This document shows, one piece after another, positions 36,847 to 45,002 of a DNA stretch of 64,000 nucleotides. A model generated the notes under the pieces. The model was not told the DNA's origin and did not search any database. It saw nothing but the letters and a program-made list of their open reading frames with translations. The stretch lies in assembly GCA_020637195.1 (NCBI GenBank), contig JACJWK010000001.1, positions 205,001 through 269,000 on the forward strand, written 5' to 3'. This stretch comes from Microthrixaceae bacterium. Its GTDB lineage: Bacteria; Actinomycetota; Acidimicrobiia; Acidimicrobiales; DATDAH01. Within the stretch, counting starts at the first letter, position 1; each line of letters begins with the position of its first letter. The translations under genes and the position numbers were made by a program.

Positions 36847-37515
36847 GTGGCGTCCGAGGCCGTGCGGGCCATCGAGGCCGTGCTCATGGTGGCCGAGCGG
36901 CCGGTCGAGCCCCACCTGTTGGCGCAGTTGCTTGAGGTGGCACCCGACCGTGTCGACGGGCTCTGCGCGGAGCTGGCCGCGGCGTACGAGTCCGAGGACC
37001 GGGGCTTCCGCCTGGTCAAGGTCGCCGGTGGCTACCGCTTCCAGAGCCATCCCGACCTCGCCCCGTACATCGAGCGCTTCGTGCTCGAGGGGCAGTCCTC
37101 GCGCCTCTCGGCGGCCGCGCTGGAGACCCTGGCGATCGTGGCCTACAAGCAGCCCATCTCCCGGGCGCAGGTGTCGGCGATCCGAGGCGTGGACGTCGAC
37201 GGCGTGATGCGCACGCTCCAACAGCGCGGGTACATCGACGAGGTCGCGCGTGACGCCGGTCCCGGCCAGGCGGTGCTGTTCGGCACGACGGAGCTGTTCC
37301 TCGAGAAGCTCGGGCTGTACTCGCTGGACGACCTGCCCGCGCTCGGGGACTTCGTCCCCGACGCCCGGATCGTCGAGGCACTGGAGGCGGGGCTGCGACC
37401 CGACCCGGCGCCCGGGCCCGAGGGCGGCGAGCCGGCCCCCGAGGCCCCCGGACCGCCCGGCGAGCCCTCGGCACCGCCGCCCGACCCCGGGGTGGGCCCC
37501 GGTGCCGGCACCTGA
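36847..37515 (+). CDS. scpB: Segregation and condensation protein ScpB
   Basis: This 222-residue winged-helix protein binds ScpA in the SMC complex. RAIEAVLMVAERPVEPHLLAQLLEV is the first winged helix, and SRLSAAALETLAIVAYKQPISRAQVSAIRGVDVDGVMRTLQQRGYI is the conserved ScpB second domain. The C-terminal ~40 residues are a Pro/Glu-rich linker. The GTG starts three bases after scpA. The end overlaps the pseudouridine synthase start by 14 bases. Confidence 0.94.
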   Translation: MASEAVRAIEAVLMVAERPVEPHLLAQLLEVAPDRVDGLCAELAAAYESEDRGFRLVKVAGGYRFQSHPDLAPYIERFVLEGQSSRLSAAALETLAIVAYKQPISRAQVSAIRGVDVDGVMRTLQQRGYIDEVARDAGPGQAVLFGTTELFLEKLGLYSLDDLPALGDFVPDARIVEALEAGLRPDPAPGPEGGEPAPEAPGPPGEPSAPPPDPGVGPGAGT

Positions 37516-38275
37516 CGCCGAGCCCTCGCGCGAGCGCCTCCAGAAGGTCCTGGCCCGCGCCGGGCTCGGCAGCCGGCGTGCCTGCGAGGAGCTGATCGCC
37601 GACGAACGGGTCACGGTCAACGGCGTGGTCGCCCGCCTCGGGGACCGGGTCGAGCCGGAGCACGACGACGTGGCCGTCGATGGTTTGGCCGTGGGGGTCC
37701 GGCCCGACCTCGTCCACTACGTCCTCAACAAGCCGGTCGGCGTCGTGACCACGGCCGACGATCCCCAGGGCCGCCCCACCGTGCTCGCCCTCGTCCCGGC
37801 CGAGCCCCGGGTCCACCCCGTGGGCCGCCTCGACCGGGACACCGAGGGGCTCTTGCTGCTCACCAACGACGGCACCCTCACGCACCGTCTCACCCACCCG
37901 TCCTTCGGCGTCGACAAGGAGTACCTCGCCGAGGTGCGCGGCACGCCCAGCCGCGGCGCCCTGCGTCGCCTGCGGGAGGGCGTGGAGCTCGACGACGGCC
38001 CGACCGCGCCGGCTCGGGTCTCGTCGCTCGGCGACCACCTGCTGCGCCTGACCATCCACGAGGGCCGCAACCGCCAGGTGCGACGCATGTGCGAAGCGGT
38101 CGGCCATCCCGTCGTCCGCCTGGTGCGCACCCGCATCGGGCCCCTGACCGACCGGAGCCTGAAGCCGGGGGAGTGGCGGCCGCTCACCGGTGAGGAGGTC
38201 CACGCCCTGCGACTGGCCGCCGCGCCCGACGAGGCGGACCCGTCCTCGGGGCCCGGCGGGCGCGCCCGCCGGTAG
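37502..38275 (+). CDS. rluB: Pseudouridine synthase (RluB/RsuA family)
   Basis: This 257-residue enzyme isomerises uridine in rRNA. An S4 domain (about 10-70) opens RLQKVLARAGLGSRRACEELI. The catalytic domain has YVLNKPVGVVTT, then VGRLDRDTEGLLLLTNDG, where the Asp of GRLD is catalytic, and GRNRQVRRMCEAVGHPV. The order scpA-scpB-synthase is that of Rv1709-Rv1711. The start is GTG 37502 inside the end of scpB. Its TAG stop is the first half of the next -10 box. The target could be 23S (RluB) or 16S (RsuA). Confidence 0.9.
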   Translation: MPAPDAEPSRERLQKVLARAGLGSRRACEELIADERVTVNGVVARLGDRVEPEHDDVAVDGLAVGVRPDLVHYVLNKPVGVVTTADDPQGRPTVLALVPAEPRVHPVGRLDRDTEGLLLLTNDGTLTHRLTHPSFGVDKEYLAEVRGTPSRGALRRLREGVELDDGPTAPARVSSLGDHLLRLTIHEGRNRQVRRMCEAVGHPVVRLVRTRIGPLTDRSLKPGEWRPLTGEEVHALRLAAAPDEADPSSGPGGRARR

Positions 38276-38278
38276 GCT
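38273..38278 (+). promoter_or_regulatory. -10 box TAGGCT overlapping the rluB stop codon
   Basis: The TAG stop of rluB (38273-38275) is the first half of TAGGCT, which ends eight bases before the aroH GTG at 38287. Confidence 0.55.
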
Positions 38279-38286
38279 GCCCGGCC

Positions 38287-38652
38287 GTGTCACCCGTCCG
38301 AGCCCTCCGCGGCGCGACCACCATCGACGAGGACACCCGGGCGCACCTGCACGACCGGGTGGTGGCGCTGCTCGCGGCGATGTTCGAGCGCAACGCGCTC
38401 GACCACGACCAGCTCGTGTCGGTGATCTTCACCGCGACCGCCGACATCCACTCGGCGTTCCCGGCCGAGGCGGCGCGCCGGTTCGGCCTCGGCGACGTGC
38501 CCCTCCTGTGCGCGCAGGAGCTGAGCATCGACGGGGGCACGCCCCGTTGCGTCCGGGTGCTCATGCACCTCGAGAGCGACACCCCCCGGTCCGAGCTGCA
38601 CCACGTGTACCTCGAAGGCGCGCGCCACCTGCGCGACGACCTCCCCGACTGA
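38287..38652 (+). CDS. aroH: Chorismate mutase, AroH class
   Basis: This 121-residue enzyme rearranges chorismate to prephenate. The trimeric AroH class is shown by VRALRGATTIDEDT (R-G-A-T/I near residue 8), FTATADIHSAFPAEAAR (about 50-66), VPLLCAQEL and CVRVLMHLES (about 91-100, with the catalytic Arg). It directly precedes tyrA and aroA, a short aromatic amino acid operon. GTG start after a leaderless promoter. Confidence 0.94.
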   Translation: MSPVRALRGATTIDEDTRAHLHDRVVALLAAMFERNALDHDQLVSVIFTATADIHSAFPAEAARRFGLGDVPLLCAQELSIDGGTPRCVRVLMHLESDTPRSELHHVYLEGARHLRDDLPD

Positions 38653-38657
38653 CCGTC

Positions 38658-39722
38658 GTGGCGCCCCGCGCGGCCGTCGTCGGTACGGGCTTGATCGGTG
38701 GCTCCATCGGCCTCGCCCTGCGCGCCCAGGGGTGGCACGTCTCCGGGGTGGACCGCGACGACGCCCGTGCCACCCGGGCCCTGGAGCTCGGCGCCATCGA
38801 CGCCGTCGGCCGGGACCCGAGCGCGGACCTCACCTTCGTCGCCACGCCGGTGGGCGCGGTCGTGGAGTTGGCCCGGGCCGTGCTCGAGGGGACGGCCGGC
38901 GTGGTCACCGACGTCGGCAGCGTCAAGGGCCCGATCGTCCGTGCCGTCGACGACCCGCGCTTCGTGGGCGGCCACCCGATGGCCGGGTCCGAGCAGGAGG
39001 GCGTCGAGGGTGCACGCGCCGACCTGTTCGAGGGTGCCGTCTGGGTGCTCACCCCCGACGGGTCCACCGACGAGACCGCCTACACCACCGTGCGCTCGGC
39101 GGTCTCGGGGTTGGGGGCCGAGGTCGTCGCCATCCCCGCCGACCGCCACGACGAGCTGGTGGCGGTGGTGTCGCACGTGCCCCACCTCACCGCGGCCACG
39201 CTGATGGCCCTGGCCGACGCCCGCTCGGCGGACCACCGGGCGTTGCTGCGCCTGGCCGCCGGGGGCTTCCGGGACATGACGCGAGTGGCGGCGGGCCATC
39301 CCGGGATCTGGCCCGACATCTGCGCCGAGAACCGCTCGGCCATCGTCGACACCCTCGATCGGCTGATCGAGGCGCTCGGCGAGACCCGCGAGATCGTGGC
39401 CTCCGGCGACCGGGACGGGCTCCTGGACCGCCTCGAGCGGGCCCGTGGCGCTCGCACCAACCTGCCGGTGCGCTACTCGCGGCCCGACCAGCTGACCGAG
39501 CTCCGGGTGCCGGTGCCCGACCGGCCCGGTGCGCTCGCCGAGGTCACGACCCTCGCCACCGAGCTCGACGTCAACATCGCCGACCTCGAGCTGGCCCACT
39601 CGGCCGAGGGCGACAAGGGCGTGCTGTTGCTGCTCGTCGAGTCGGCCGCGGCCCCGACCCTCGGCGCCGCGCTCCAGGAGCGGGGCTACGTGGTCGCGGA
39701 GCGGGCCTTGGAGCAGCCGTGA
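38658..39722 (+). CDS. tyrA: Prephenate dehydrogenase
   Basis: This 354-residue enzyme oxidises and decarboxylates prephenate toward tyrosine. The NAD-binding fold opens AAVVGTGLIGGSIGLAL. GGHPMAGSEQEGVEGAR (about 107-123) holds the catalytic His. A C-terminal ACT domain (LRVPVPDRPGALAEVTTLATELDVNIADLEL, about 283-313) may give feedback inhibition. The start is GTG 38658, five bases after the aroH stop; a CTG at 38649 would overlap that stop. It overlaps aroA as GTGA. Confidence 0.93.
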   Translation: MAPRAAVVGTGLIGGSIGLALRAQGWHVSGVDRDDARATRALELGAIDAVGRDPSADLTFVATPVGAVVELARAVLEGTAGVVTDVGSVKGPIVRAVDDPRFVGGHPMAGSEQEGVEGARADLFEGAVWVLTPDGSTDETAYTTVRSAVSGLGAEVVAIPADRHDELVAVVSHVPHLTAATLMALADARSADHRALLRLAAGGFRDMTRVAAGHPGIWPDICAENRSAIVDTLDRLIEALGETREIVASGDRDGLLDRLERARGARTNLPVRYSRPDQLTELRVPVPDRPGALAEVTTLATELDVNIADLELAHSAEGDKGVLLLLVESAAAPTLGAALQERGYVVAERALEQP

Positions 39723-40984
39723 GCCGCCTCACCGTGGCCGGCCCCGTGCCGCTCCGGGGCCGGGTGCGGGTGCCGGGCGACAAGTCGATCTCGCACCGTG
39801 CGCTGCTCCTCGCAGGGCTCGCCCGGGGCACGTCGCGCGTGACGGGGCTGTCCGGCGGCCAGGACGTCGCCCACACGCGTGCCGCGGTGGCGGCCCTCGG
39901 CGCCCGGGTCGACGAGGACGGCCCCGGCACGGTCACGGTCACCGGCGCCACGCCCGTGGCCCCGGCGGCCGTCGTCGACGTCGGCAACTCGGGGACGGGC
40001 CTGCGGTTGCTGATGGGGGTGTGCGCCGGCGTGGCGGGCACCACCCGCTTCGACGGCGACGCCTCGCTGCGCCGACGGCCGATGGACCGGGTCGCCGTGC
40101 CGCTGCGGCGGATGGGCGCGACCGTCGAGGGCGACGGCGACACGTGCCGGGCGCCGCTCTCGGTGGCGGGCGGCGCCCTGCGGGGCATCGACTACGAGCT
40201 GCCCGTGCCCAGCGCCCAGGTGAAGGGGGCCGTGCTGCTCGCGGGCCTCGCCGCCGACGGCGAGACCGTCGTGCGCGAGCGGCTCGTCACCCGCGCCCAC
40301 ACCGAGGAGCTGCTGGCGGACTTCGGCGCCGACGTCGAGGTCGACGCGGGGGAGCGGTTGGTCCGGCTGCGGCCCGGGCCGCTCACGGCCACCGACGTGT
40401 CGGTGCCCGGTGACCCGTCGCAGGCGGCCTTCTGGCTCGTGGCGGCCAGCATCGTGCCGGGCAGCGACGTCACCGTCGAGCAGGTGTACCTCGGGCCCGC
40501 CCGCAACGGGTTCCTGGACGTGCTGCAGCGCATGGGCGCCGACCTCGAGGTCGACCGGGGCACCGGCGACGTGCGGGCCCGGCACGCCGCGCTCGTCGGC
40601 ACCGACGTGGCCCCCGAGGAGATCCCGGGGCTCGTCGACGAGGTGCCGGCACTGGCCGTGGCAGCGGCGTTCGCCGAGGGGAGCACCCGGTTCCTCGGGG
40701 CGGGCGAGCTCCGGGTCAAGGAGTCCGACCGCATCGCGACCGTCGCCTCGGAACTGGGAGCCCTCGGGGCCCGGGTCGAGCCGTCCTCCGACGCGCTCGT
40801 CGTGGTCGGCGGTGGCGGACTGCGCCCCGGCGTGGTCGACAGCCACGGCGACCACCGCATCGCCATGGCGGGGGCGGTGGCCGCGGTGGCGGCCGACGGC
40901 GCCACCACCATCGAGGGCTGGGACGTGGTGGCGACGAGCTACCCGGGTTTCGAGGACGACCTCGCGGCACTGACAAGATCATGA
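39719..40984 (+). CDS. aroA: 3-phosphoshikimate 1-carboxyvinyltransferase (EPSP synthase)
   Basis: This 421-residue enzyme joins shikimate 3-phosphate with phosphoenolpyruvate to give EPSP. Class features are GDKSISHRALLLAGLA (about 20-35), VVDVGNSGTGLRLLMGVCAG (about 85-105), RRRPMDRVAVPLRRMGA (about 118), and LRVKESDRIATVASELGALG (about 335). The motif after N-S-G-T is G, as in class I (glyphosate-sensitive) enzymes. GTGA overlap with tyrA and 46 bases to cmk. EPSP is the precursor of chorismate, the substrate of AroH. Confidence 0.95.
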   Translation: MSRLTVAGPVPLRGRVRVPGDKSISHRALLLAGLARGTSRVTGLSGGQDVAHTRAAVAALGARVDEDGPGTVTVTGATPVAPAAVVDVGNSGTGLRLLMGVCAGVAGTTRFDGDASLRRRPMDRVAVPLRRMGATVEGDGDTCRAPLSVAGGALRGIDYELPVPSAQVKGAVLLAGLAADGETVVRERLVTRAHTEELLADFGADVEVDAGERLVRLRPGPLTATDVSVPGDPSQAAFWLVAASIVPGSDVTVEQVYLGPARNGFLDVLQRMGADLEVDRGTGDVRARHAALVGTDVAPEEIPGLVDEVPALAVAAAFAEGSTRFLGAGELRVKESDRIATVASELGALGARVEPSSDALVVVGGGGLRPGVVDSHGDHRIAMAGAVAAVAADGATTIEGWDVVATSYPGFEDDLAALTRS

Positions 40985-41030
40985 GACCACAGCGGGCCCG
41001 CCAGCGGGTCGGACGGGGAGGAGCGAGCAG

Positions 41031-41687
41031 GTGCAGGTGATCGCCATCGACGGGCCCGCCGGCTCGGGCAAGTCCACGGTGGGTCGGGCGCTGGCCGAGC
41101 GGCTCGGCCTGCAGTACCTCGACACGGGTGCGATGTACCGCGGGGTCGCGTTCGCGGCGCTGCGGCGCGGGGTCGATCCCGCCGACGCCGACCCGGTGGC
41201 CCATCTCCTCGCCACCCTGGAGCTCGAGGTCGCCGATCGCACCGTGACCGTCGACGGCGTCGACGCCACCATCGAGATCCGGGGGCCCGAGGTGACCCGA
41301 TCGGTCAGCACCGTGGCCGCGAACCCCGCGGTGCGGGCCGAGCTCCGCAGTCGCCAGCGCGAGTGGGCCGAACGCCACGGCGGCGGCGTCATCGAGGGCC
41401 GCGACATCGGCAGCGTGGTGTTCCCCGACGCCGACCTCAAGGTGTACCTCACGGCGTCGCCCGAGGTGCGGGCCGCGCGCCGCACGAAGGAGGTCGCCGA
41501 CCTCGACTACGAGACGGTGGCCCGCGACATCGCCCGGCGCGACGCCCTCGACCAGGGCCGCGAGGACAGCCCCCTCCGCGAGGCCGAGGGGTCGGTGGTG
41601 GTCGACACCAGCGACCGCAGCATCGACGAGATCGTCGACGAGCTGCTCCGCCTGCTGGCGGAGGCCGTGGGAGGCTCGGGGACGTGA
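41031..41687 (+). CDS. cmk: Cytidylate kinase
   Basis: This 218-residue kinase phosphorylates CMP and dCMP. AIDGPAGSGKSTVGRALAERLGLQYLDTGAMYRGVAF is the P-loop plus the CMK signature. GRDIGSVVFPDADLKVYLTAS and RRTKEVADLDYETVARDI complete it. GTG start with GGAGGAG (41017-41023) seven bases upstream, a good SD. GTGA overlap links it to plsC. It is the positional match of Rv1712. Confidence 0.95.
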   Translation: MQVIAIDGPAGSGKSTVGRALAERLGLQYLDTGAMYRGVAFAALRRGVDPADADPVAHLLATLELEVADRTVTVDGVDATIEIRGPEVTRSVSTVAANPAVRAELRSRQREWAERHGGGVIEGRDIGSVVFPDADLKVYLTASPEVRAARRTKEVADLDYETVARDIARRDALDQGREDSPLREAEGSVVVDTSDRSIDEIVDELLRLLAEAVGGSGT

Positions 41688-42421
41688 GCGACGACGAGGC
41701 CGGGCCGTCGGCGAAGTCGACCAAGTACGGCGCCCATCGTCACAGCGCGCCGCCGACCCGGGCGGCGCTCGCCCTGTACGCGTTCGTGCGCGCGGTGCTG
41801 GCCGGCTTCTCGTACCTGTTCTGGCGGCTCGAGGTGCACGGCCGCGAGCACGTGCCCGAGTCGGGCTCGTTCATCCTGGCGCCGATCCACCGGTCGAACA
41901 TCGACACGGTGGTGGTCTGCACGTGCACCCGCCGCCGCATGCGCTACATGGGCAAGGACACCATGTGGAAGTACCGCTGGTCGGCGTGGTTCTTCTCCTC
42001 GATGGGGGGCTACCCCGTGCGACGCGACGTGGCCGACCGCGAGGCGATGCGCCTGTCCCTGGAGCTGGCGGGCGGCACCGAGCCGATCGTGATGTTCCCC
42101 GAGGGCACCCGGCGGAGCGGTCCCGTGCTGCGGGCCGAGGACATGCACGACGGCCCGGCCTACGTGGCCTGCAAGGCGGGGATCCCCATCGTGCCGGTGG
42201 GGATCGGGGGCTCCGAGGACGCCATGCCCAAGGGGGCCAAGGGCATCCGGCCGGTCAAGCTCGCCATCGACATCGGCACGCCGATCCACCCGCCCAAGTC
42301 GACGACCGGGCGGGTCTCGCGCCGGGCCGTGCGCGACCTCACCGAGGAGCTGCGGGCGGAGATCCAGGTGCTGTTCGACCGCTCGCAGGAGCGGGTCGGC
42401 AAACCGAACCCGCCTCCCTAG
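41684..42421 (+). CDS. plsC: 1-acyl-sn-glycerol-3-phosphate acyltransferase (PlsC family)
   Basis: This 245-residue enzyme acylates lysophosphatidic acid to phosphatidic acid at the membrane. H-x4-D is visible in APIHRSNIDTVVV (about 62-74), FPEGTRRSG (about 136) binds glycerol phosphate, and PIVPVGIGG is the fourth motif. One membrane helix (about 25-45) precedes the catalytic part. GTG start with a GTGA overlap to cmk. Its TAG stop doubles as half of the -10 box of the next gene. Confidence 0.92.
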   Translation: MSDDEAGPSAKSTKYGAHRHSAPPTRAALALYAFVRAVLAGFSYLFWRLEVHGREHVPESGSFILAPIHRSNIDTVVVCTCTRRRMRYMGKDTMWKYRWSAWFFSSMGGYPVRRDVADREAMRLSLELAGGTEPIVMFPEGTRRSGPVLRAEDMHDGPAYVACKAGIPIVPVGIGGSEDAMPKGAKGIRPVKLAIDIGTPIHPPKSTTGRVSRRAVRDLTEELRAEIQVLFDRSQERVGKPNPPP

Positions 42422-42424
42422 GCT
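42419..42424 (+). promoter_or_regulatory. -10 box TAGGCT overlapping the plsC stop codon
   Basis: The plsC TAG stop (42419-42421) is the first half of TAGGCT, which ends eight bases before the ATG at 42433. Confidence 0.55.
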
Positions 42425-42432
42425 GGCCCGGG

Positions 42433-42843
42433 ATGGGGGACCCGCACGACGGTCCGGCCGACGGCCCGGGCGAGGAGCGCTTCCGGGAGCGGCTGCGTGA
42501 GGCGGCCATCGAGGCCGAGTTCGAGAGCGGTGTCCGCGAGGAGACCGAGGAGCAGGCCCGGGCCCACATCGCCCTGCGCCTGGCCCGCATCACCGGCGGC
42601 TCGGTCCTGCTCGTGGCCGGCGTGGCGATGCTGGCCCTCCCGGGGCCCGGGTGGCTGACCATCGCGCTCGGGCTCGGCCTGCTCGCACAGGACGTGCCCT
42701 GGGCGGAGCGCACGCTCGAGCGGGTCCGCCGTCGCCTGCCCGCCGACGCCGAGGGCAACGTCAACAAGGGAGTGATCTGGGGCTCGCTCGCGGTGGCCGC
42801 GGTCGTCACGGGATCGAGCCTGTGGTGGACCTTCCTGCGCTGA
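42433..42843 (+). CDS. PGPGW-motif small membrane protein (TIGR02611-like)
   Basis: This 136-residue protein has an acidic N-terminal segment, a membrane helix that ends in LPGPGWLTIALGLGLLAQ (the PGPGW motif) and a second helix near residue 115. Proteins with this motif are common in actinobacteria and have no established function. A short cytoplasmic helix (WAERTLERVRRRL) lies between the two membrane parts. Its promoter overlaps the plsC stop, so it can be made independently. Confidence 0.78.
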   Translation: MGDPHDGPADGPGEERFRERLREAAIEAEFESGVREETEEQARAHIALRLARITGGSVLLVAGVAMLALPGPGWLTIALGLGLLAQDVPWAERTLERVRRRLPADAEGNVNKGVIWGSLAVAAVVTGSSLWWTFLR

Positions 42844-42871
42844 CCGGCCCGATCCGGCGCCCGGCGCAGGA

Positions 42872-43429
42872 TCAGAGCAGCTTGGCCTGGGCGAACACCT
42901 CGCGCACCATCGGCTCGAAGTGCTCGAGGGGCAAGGTGTCGTAGTCGGGGTCGAAGGCCACCTGGTCCCACTCGTCGGCGAAGCGCTCGGCCAGGGTGAA
43001 GGTGTCCGCCGCGAGCGTGTCGCGGTGCTGCTCGCGGGCGTCGGGGTCGCCGCCGAAGTGGTGGTAGTAGTGCCGGCCCTGGAAGTCCTGGTGCACGCGG
43101 ATCATGTCGTAGACCTCGGGGCGCACGTACGGGCGGAGGATCTCGGCGGCGATGGCGGGGTGGTTGGGGACGCTGATCGCCTTGCCGATGTCGTGGCAGA
43201 GCGACGCGACGACCACCTCGGGGTCGGCGCCGGCCCGCTCGGCCAGGGTCGCGGTCTGGAGGCAGTGGGTGAGCTGGTCCGTGGAGAAGCCGTCGGTGAT
43301 GTCGGCGAGGGACCGCAGCAGCTCGAGCACCCGCTCGGCCACGCGCGGCTGGTTGCGGGCGGTCTCCACGCCGATCACACCCCACTGCTCGGCGGTGGAC
43401 TCGTCCATGCGGGTGAAGGTGGAGGTCAT
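42872..43429 (-). CDS. HD-domain phosphohydrolase-like protein
   Basis: This 185-residue protein has an HD domain: HCLQTATLAERAGADPEVVVASLCHDIGKAISVPNHPAIAAEIL (H...HD) and a following VHQDFQGRHYYHHFGG with more His ligands. The layout matches small HD proteins that act on nucleotides or phosphonates, some of them similar to PhnZ or myo-inositol oxygenase-type HD oxygenases, where the second metal is iron. The substrate cannot be read. It is convergent with the PGPGW gene. Confidence 0.75.
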   Translation of the reverse strand: MTSTFTRMDESTAEQWGVIGVETARNQPRVAERVLELLRSLADITDGFSTDQLTHCLQTATLAERAGADPEVVVASLCHDIGKAISVPNHPAIAAEILRPYVRPEVYDMIRVHQDFQGRHYYHHFGGDPDAREQHRDTLAADTFTLAERFADEWDQVAFDPDYDTLPLEHFEPMVREVFAQAKLL

Positions 43430-43478
43430 GGCGCCATTGTTCCACCCGACGGGCCGGGCGACCGGCGCTCGGGCGTGC

Positions 43479-43886
43479 TCACCCGGCCGACAGCACGATG
43501 CCGAGGAACAGCGCCCCGAGGGCGGTGAGACCGCTCAGGGCCCCCCACACGGCCAGCGCCCGCCTCGACGTGGCCACGACGTGGGCGGCGGCGCTGAGCC
43601 CGGAGGCCGCCACGACGAGGAGCTTCACGAGCAGCGTGACCTGGTACTCGATGCTCGTGTCGGCGACGTCGACGGCCACGAGGTTCCAGACGCCGGTCAC
43701 CACGAGCACGGCGAAGGCGGGCCAGGCGATGGCGTTGAACCGGCGGGCCACGGCCCGCGGGGCGTCGTCGCCGACCGTCCGCAACGCCGGGACCAGCCCG
43801 GCGAGGCTCAGCTGGCCCCCGACCCACACGGTGGCGGCGAGCACGTGCAGGAAGAGCCGGACGGTCGTCGCGGTGACGGGCAGCAT
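43479..43886 (-). CDS. CopD-like membrane protein
   Basis: This 135-residue protein has four membrane helices. LFLHVLAATVWVGGQLSLAGLV at the N-terminus, with the H-x-x-x-x-x-x-W-x-G pattern, is typical of the CopD / haem-copper-linked family. RRFNAIAWPAFAVLVVTGVWNL follows. Such proteins are linked to copper transport, but single small ones are uncharacterised. It lies 26 bases downstream of ispH on the same strand and may be co-transcribed. Confidence 0.7.
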   Translation of the reverse strand: MLPVTATTVRLFLHVLAATVWVGGQLSLAGLVPALRTVGDDAPRAVARRFNAIAWPAFAVLVVTGVWNLVAVDVADTSIEYQVTLLVKLLVVAASGLSAAAHVVATSRRALAVWGALSGLTALGALFLGIVLSAG

Positions 43887-43912
43887 GGCCCCAGGATGGC
43901 CGGTGGCCGCGC

Positions 43913-44953
43913 TCAGCCCGAAGCGGGCAGGGCGGCCAGCACGTCGCTGGCCTTGGTCTGGCGGTCGTTGAGACCGGGACGGTCGGCCACCGGCCCCCCG
44001 AGCGTGAGGGTGGCGAAGAGGTCGACGGCGTCGATCAGCTCGCGCAGGCTGCGCGGCGGCGGGAAGTACTCGTCCTCGTCGGTGTAGCGGACCTCCTCGA
44101 CTCCCCGGCCCGGCGCGAGGCGCTCGATGATCGCGGCGACGAGCTCTTCGGGGGCCGACGCGCCGGCGGTGACCCCCACCACGCCGTGCAGGTCGTCGGG
44201 CAGCTCGTCGACGCCGTTGACCCGCTCGACGCGGGGACAGCCGGCGTCGCGCGCCAGCTTCTCGAGGGCCCGGGTGTTGGACGAGTTGGCCGAGCCGATC
44301 ACGATGGTGGCGTCGCAGCGATCGGCGATCTGGCCCAGCGCCGACTGGCGGTTGGTGGTGGCGAAGCAGAGGTCGCTGCGCCCCGGCATCCACGTGTCGG
44401 GGAACCGGTTCCGGGTGGCCTCCATGACCCCCTCCCAGTCGCGGTGGCTCAGCGTGGTCTGGGCCAGCAGCGCCACCGGGTCGGCGAAGTCGGGCAGGGC
44501 CGCGACCTGCTCCTCGGTCTCGACGAGGTGGATCGCGTCGGGGGCCACCGCCATGGTGCCGACCGCTTCCTCGTGGCCCTCGTGGCCGACGTAGACGATC
44601 TGGTAGCCCTTGCCCGCCCGGACCTTGACCTCGTGGTGCACCTTGGTGACGAGGGGACACACGGCGTCGACCACGTACCCGCCGTTGGCGCGCGCGGCCT
44701 CGACCACCTCGGGAGCCGAGCCGTGCGCGCTGAGCATCAGCGGGGCCCCGGGCGGGACCTCGGCGATGTCGTCGACGAACACCACGCCCATGTCCTCGAA
44801 GCGGCTGACCACCTTCTGGTTGTGGACGATCTCGTGGTAGCAGTAGACGGGCGGCTCGAAGGCGCGCACCATCCAGGCCAGGGCCTTGATGGCCATCTCG
44901 ACGCCCGCGCAGAAGCCCCGGGGGGCACAGAGCAGCACCTGGTCGACGGCCAT
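43913..44953 (-). CDS. ispH: 4-hydroxy-3-methylbut-2-enyl diphosphate reductase
   Basis: This 346-residue iron-sulfur enzyme makes IPP and DMAPP, the last step of the MEP isoprenoid pathway. The three cluster cysteines are in APRGFCAGVEMAI (about residue 15), VVDAVCPLVTKVH (about 99) and SDLCFATTNRQ (about 196). HIS and Glu active-site parts are in YHEIVHNQKVV and AHGSAPEV. The start ATG at 44953 has TAGCCT six bases upstream and no SD. The gene is divergent from the radical SAM gene with 49 bases between starts. Confidence 0.95.
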   Translation of the reverse strand: MAVDQVLLCAPRGFCAGVEMAIKALAWMVRAFEPPVYCYHEIVHNQKVVSRFEDMGVVFVDDIAEVPPGAPLMLSAHGSAPEVVEAARANGGYVVDAVCPLVTKVHHEVKVRAGKGYQIVYVGHEGHEEAVGTMAVAPDAIHLVETEEQVAALPDFADPVALLAQTTLSHRDWEGVMEATRNRFPDTWMPGRSDLCFATTNRQSALGQIADRCDATIVIGSANSSNTRALEKLARDAGCPRVERVNGVDELPDDLHGVVGVTAGASAPEELVAAIIERLAPGRGVEEVRYTDEDEYFPPPRSLRELIDAVDLFATLTLGGPVADRPGLNDRQTKASDVLAALPASG

Positions 44954-44959
44954 GCGCTC

Positions 44960-44995
44960 AGGCTAAACGGCCCGGGGCGGAAACGGCCGTAGGCT
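44960..44995. promoter_or_regulatory. Divergent -10 boxes for ispH and the radical SAM gene
   Basis: On the minus strand TAGCCT (44960-44965) is six bases before the ispH ATG. On the plus strand TAGGCT (44990-44995) is seven bases before the ATG at 45003. Both genes appear leaderless. Confidence 0.6.
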
Positions 44996-45002
44996 GACGG
45001 CC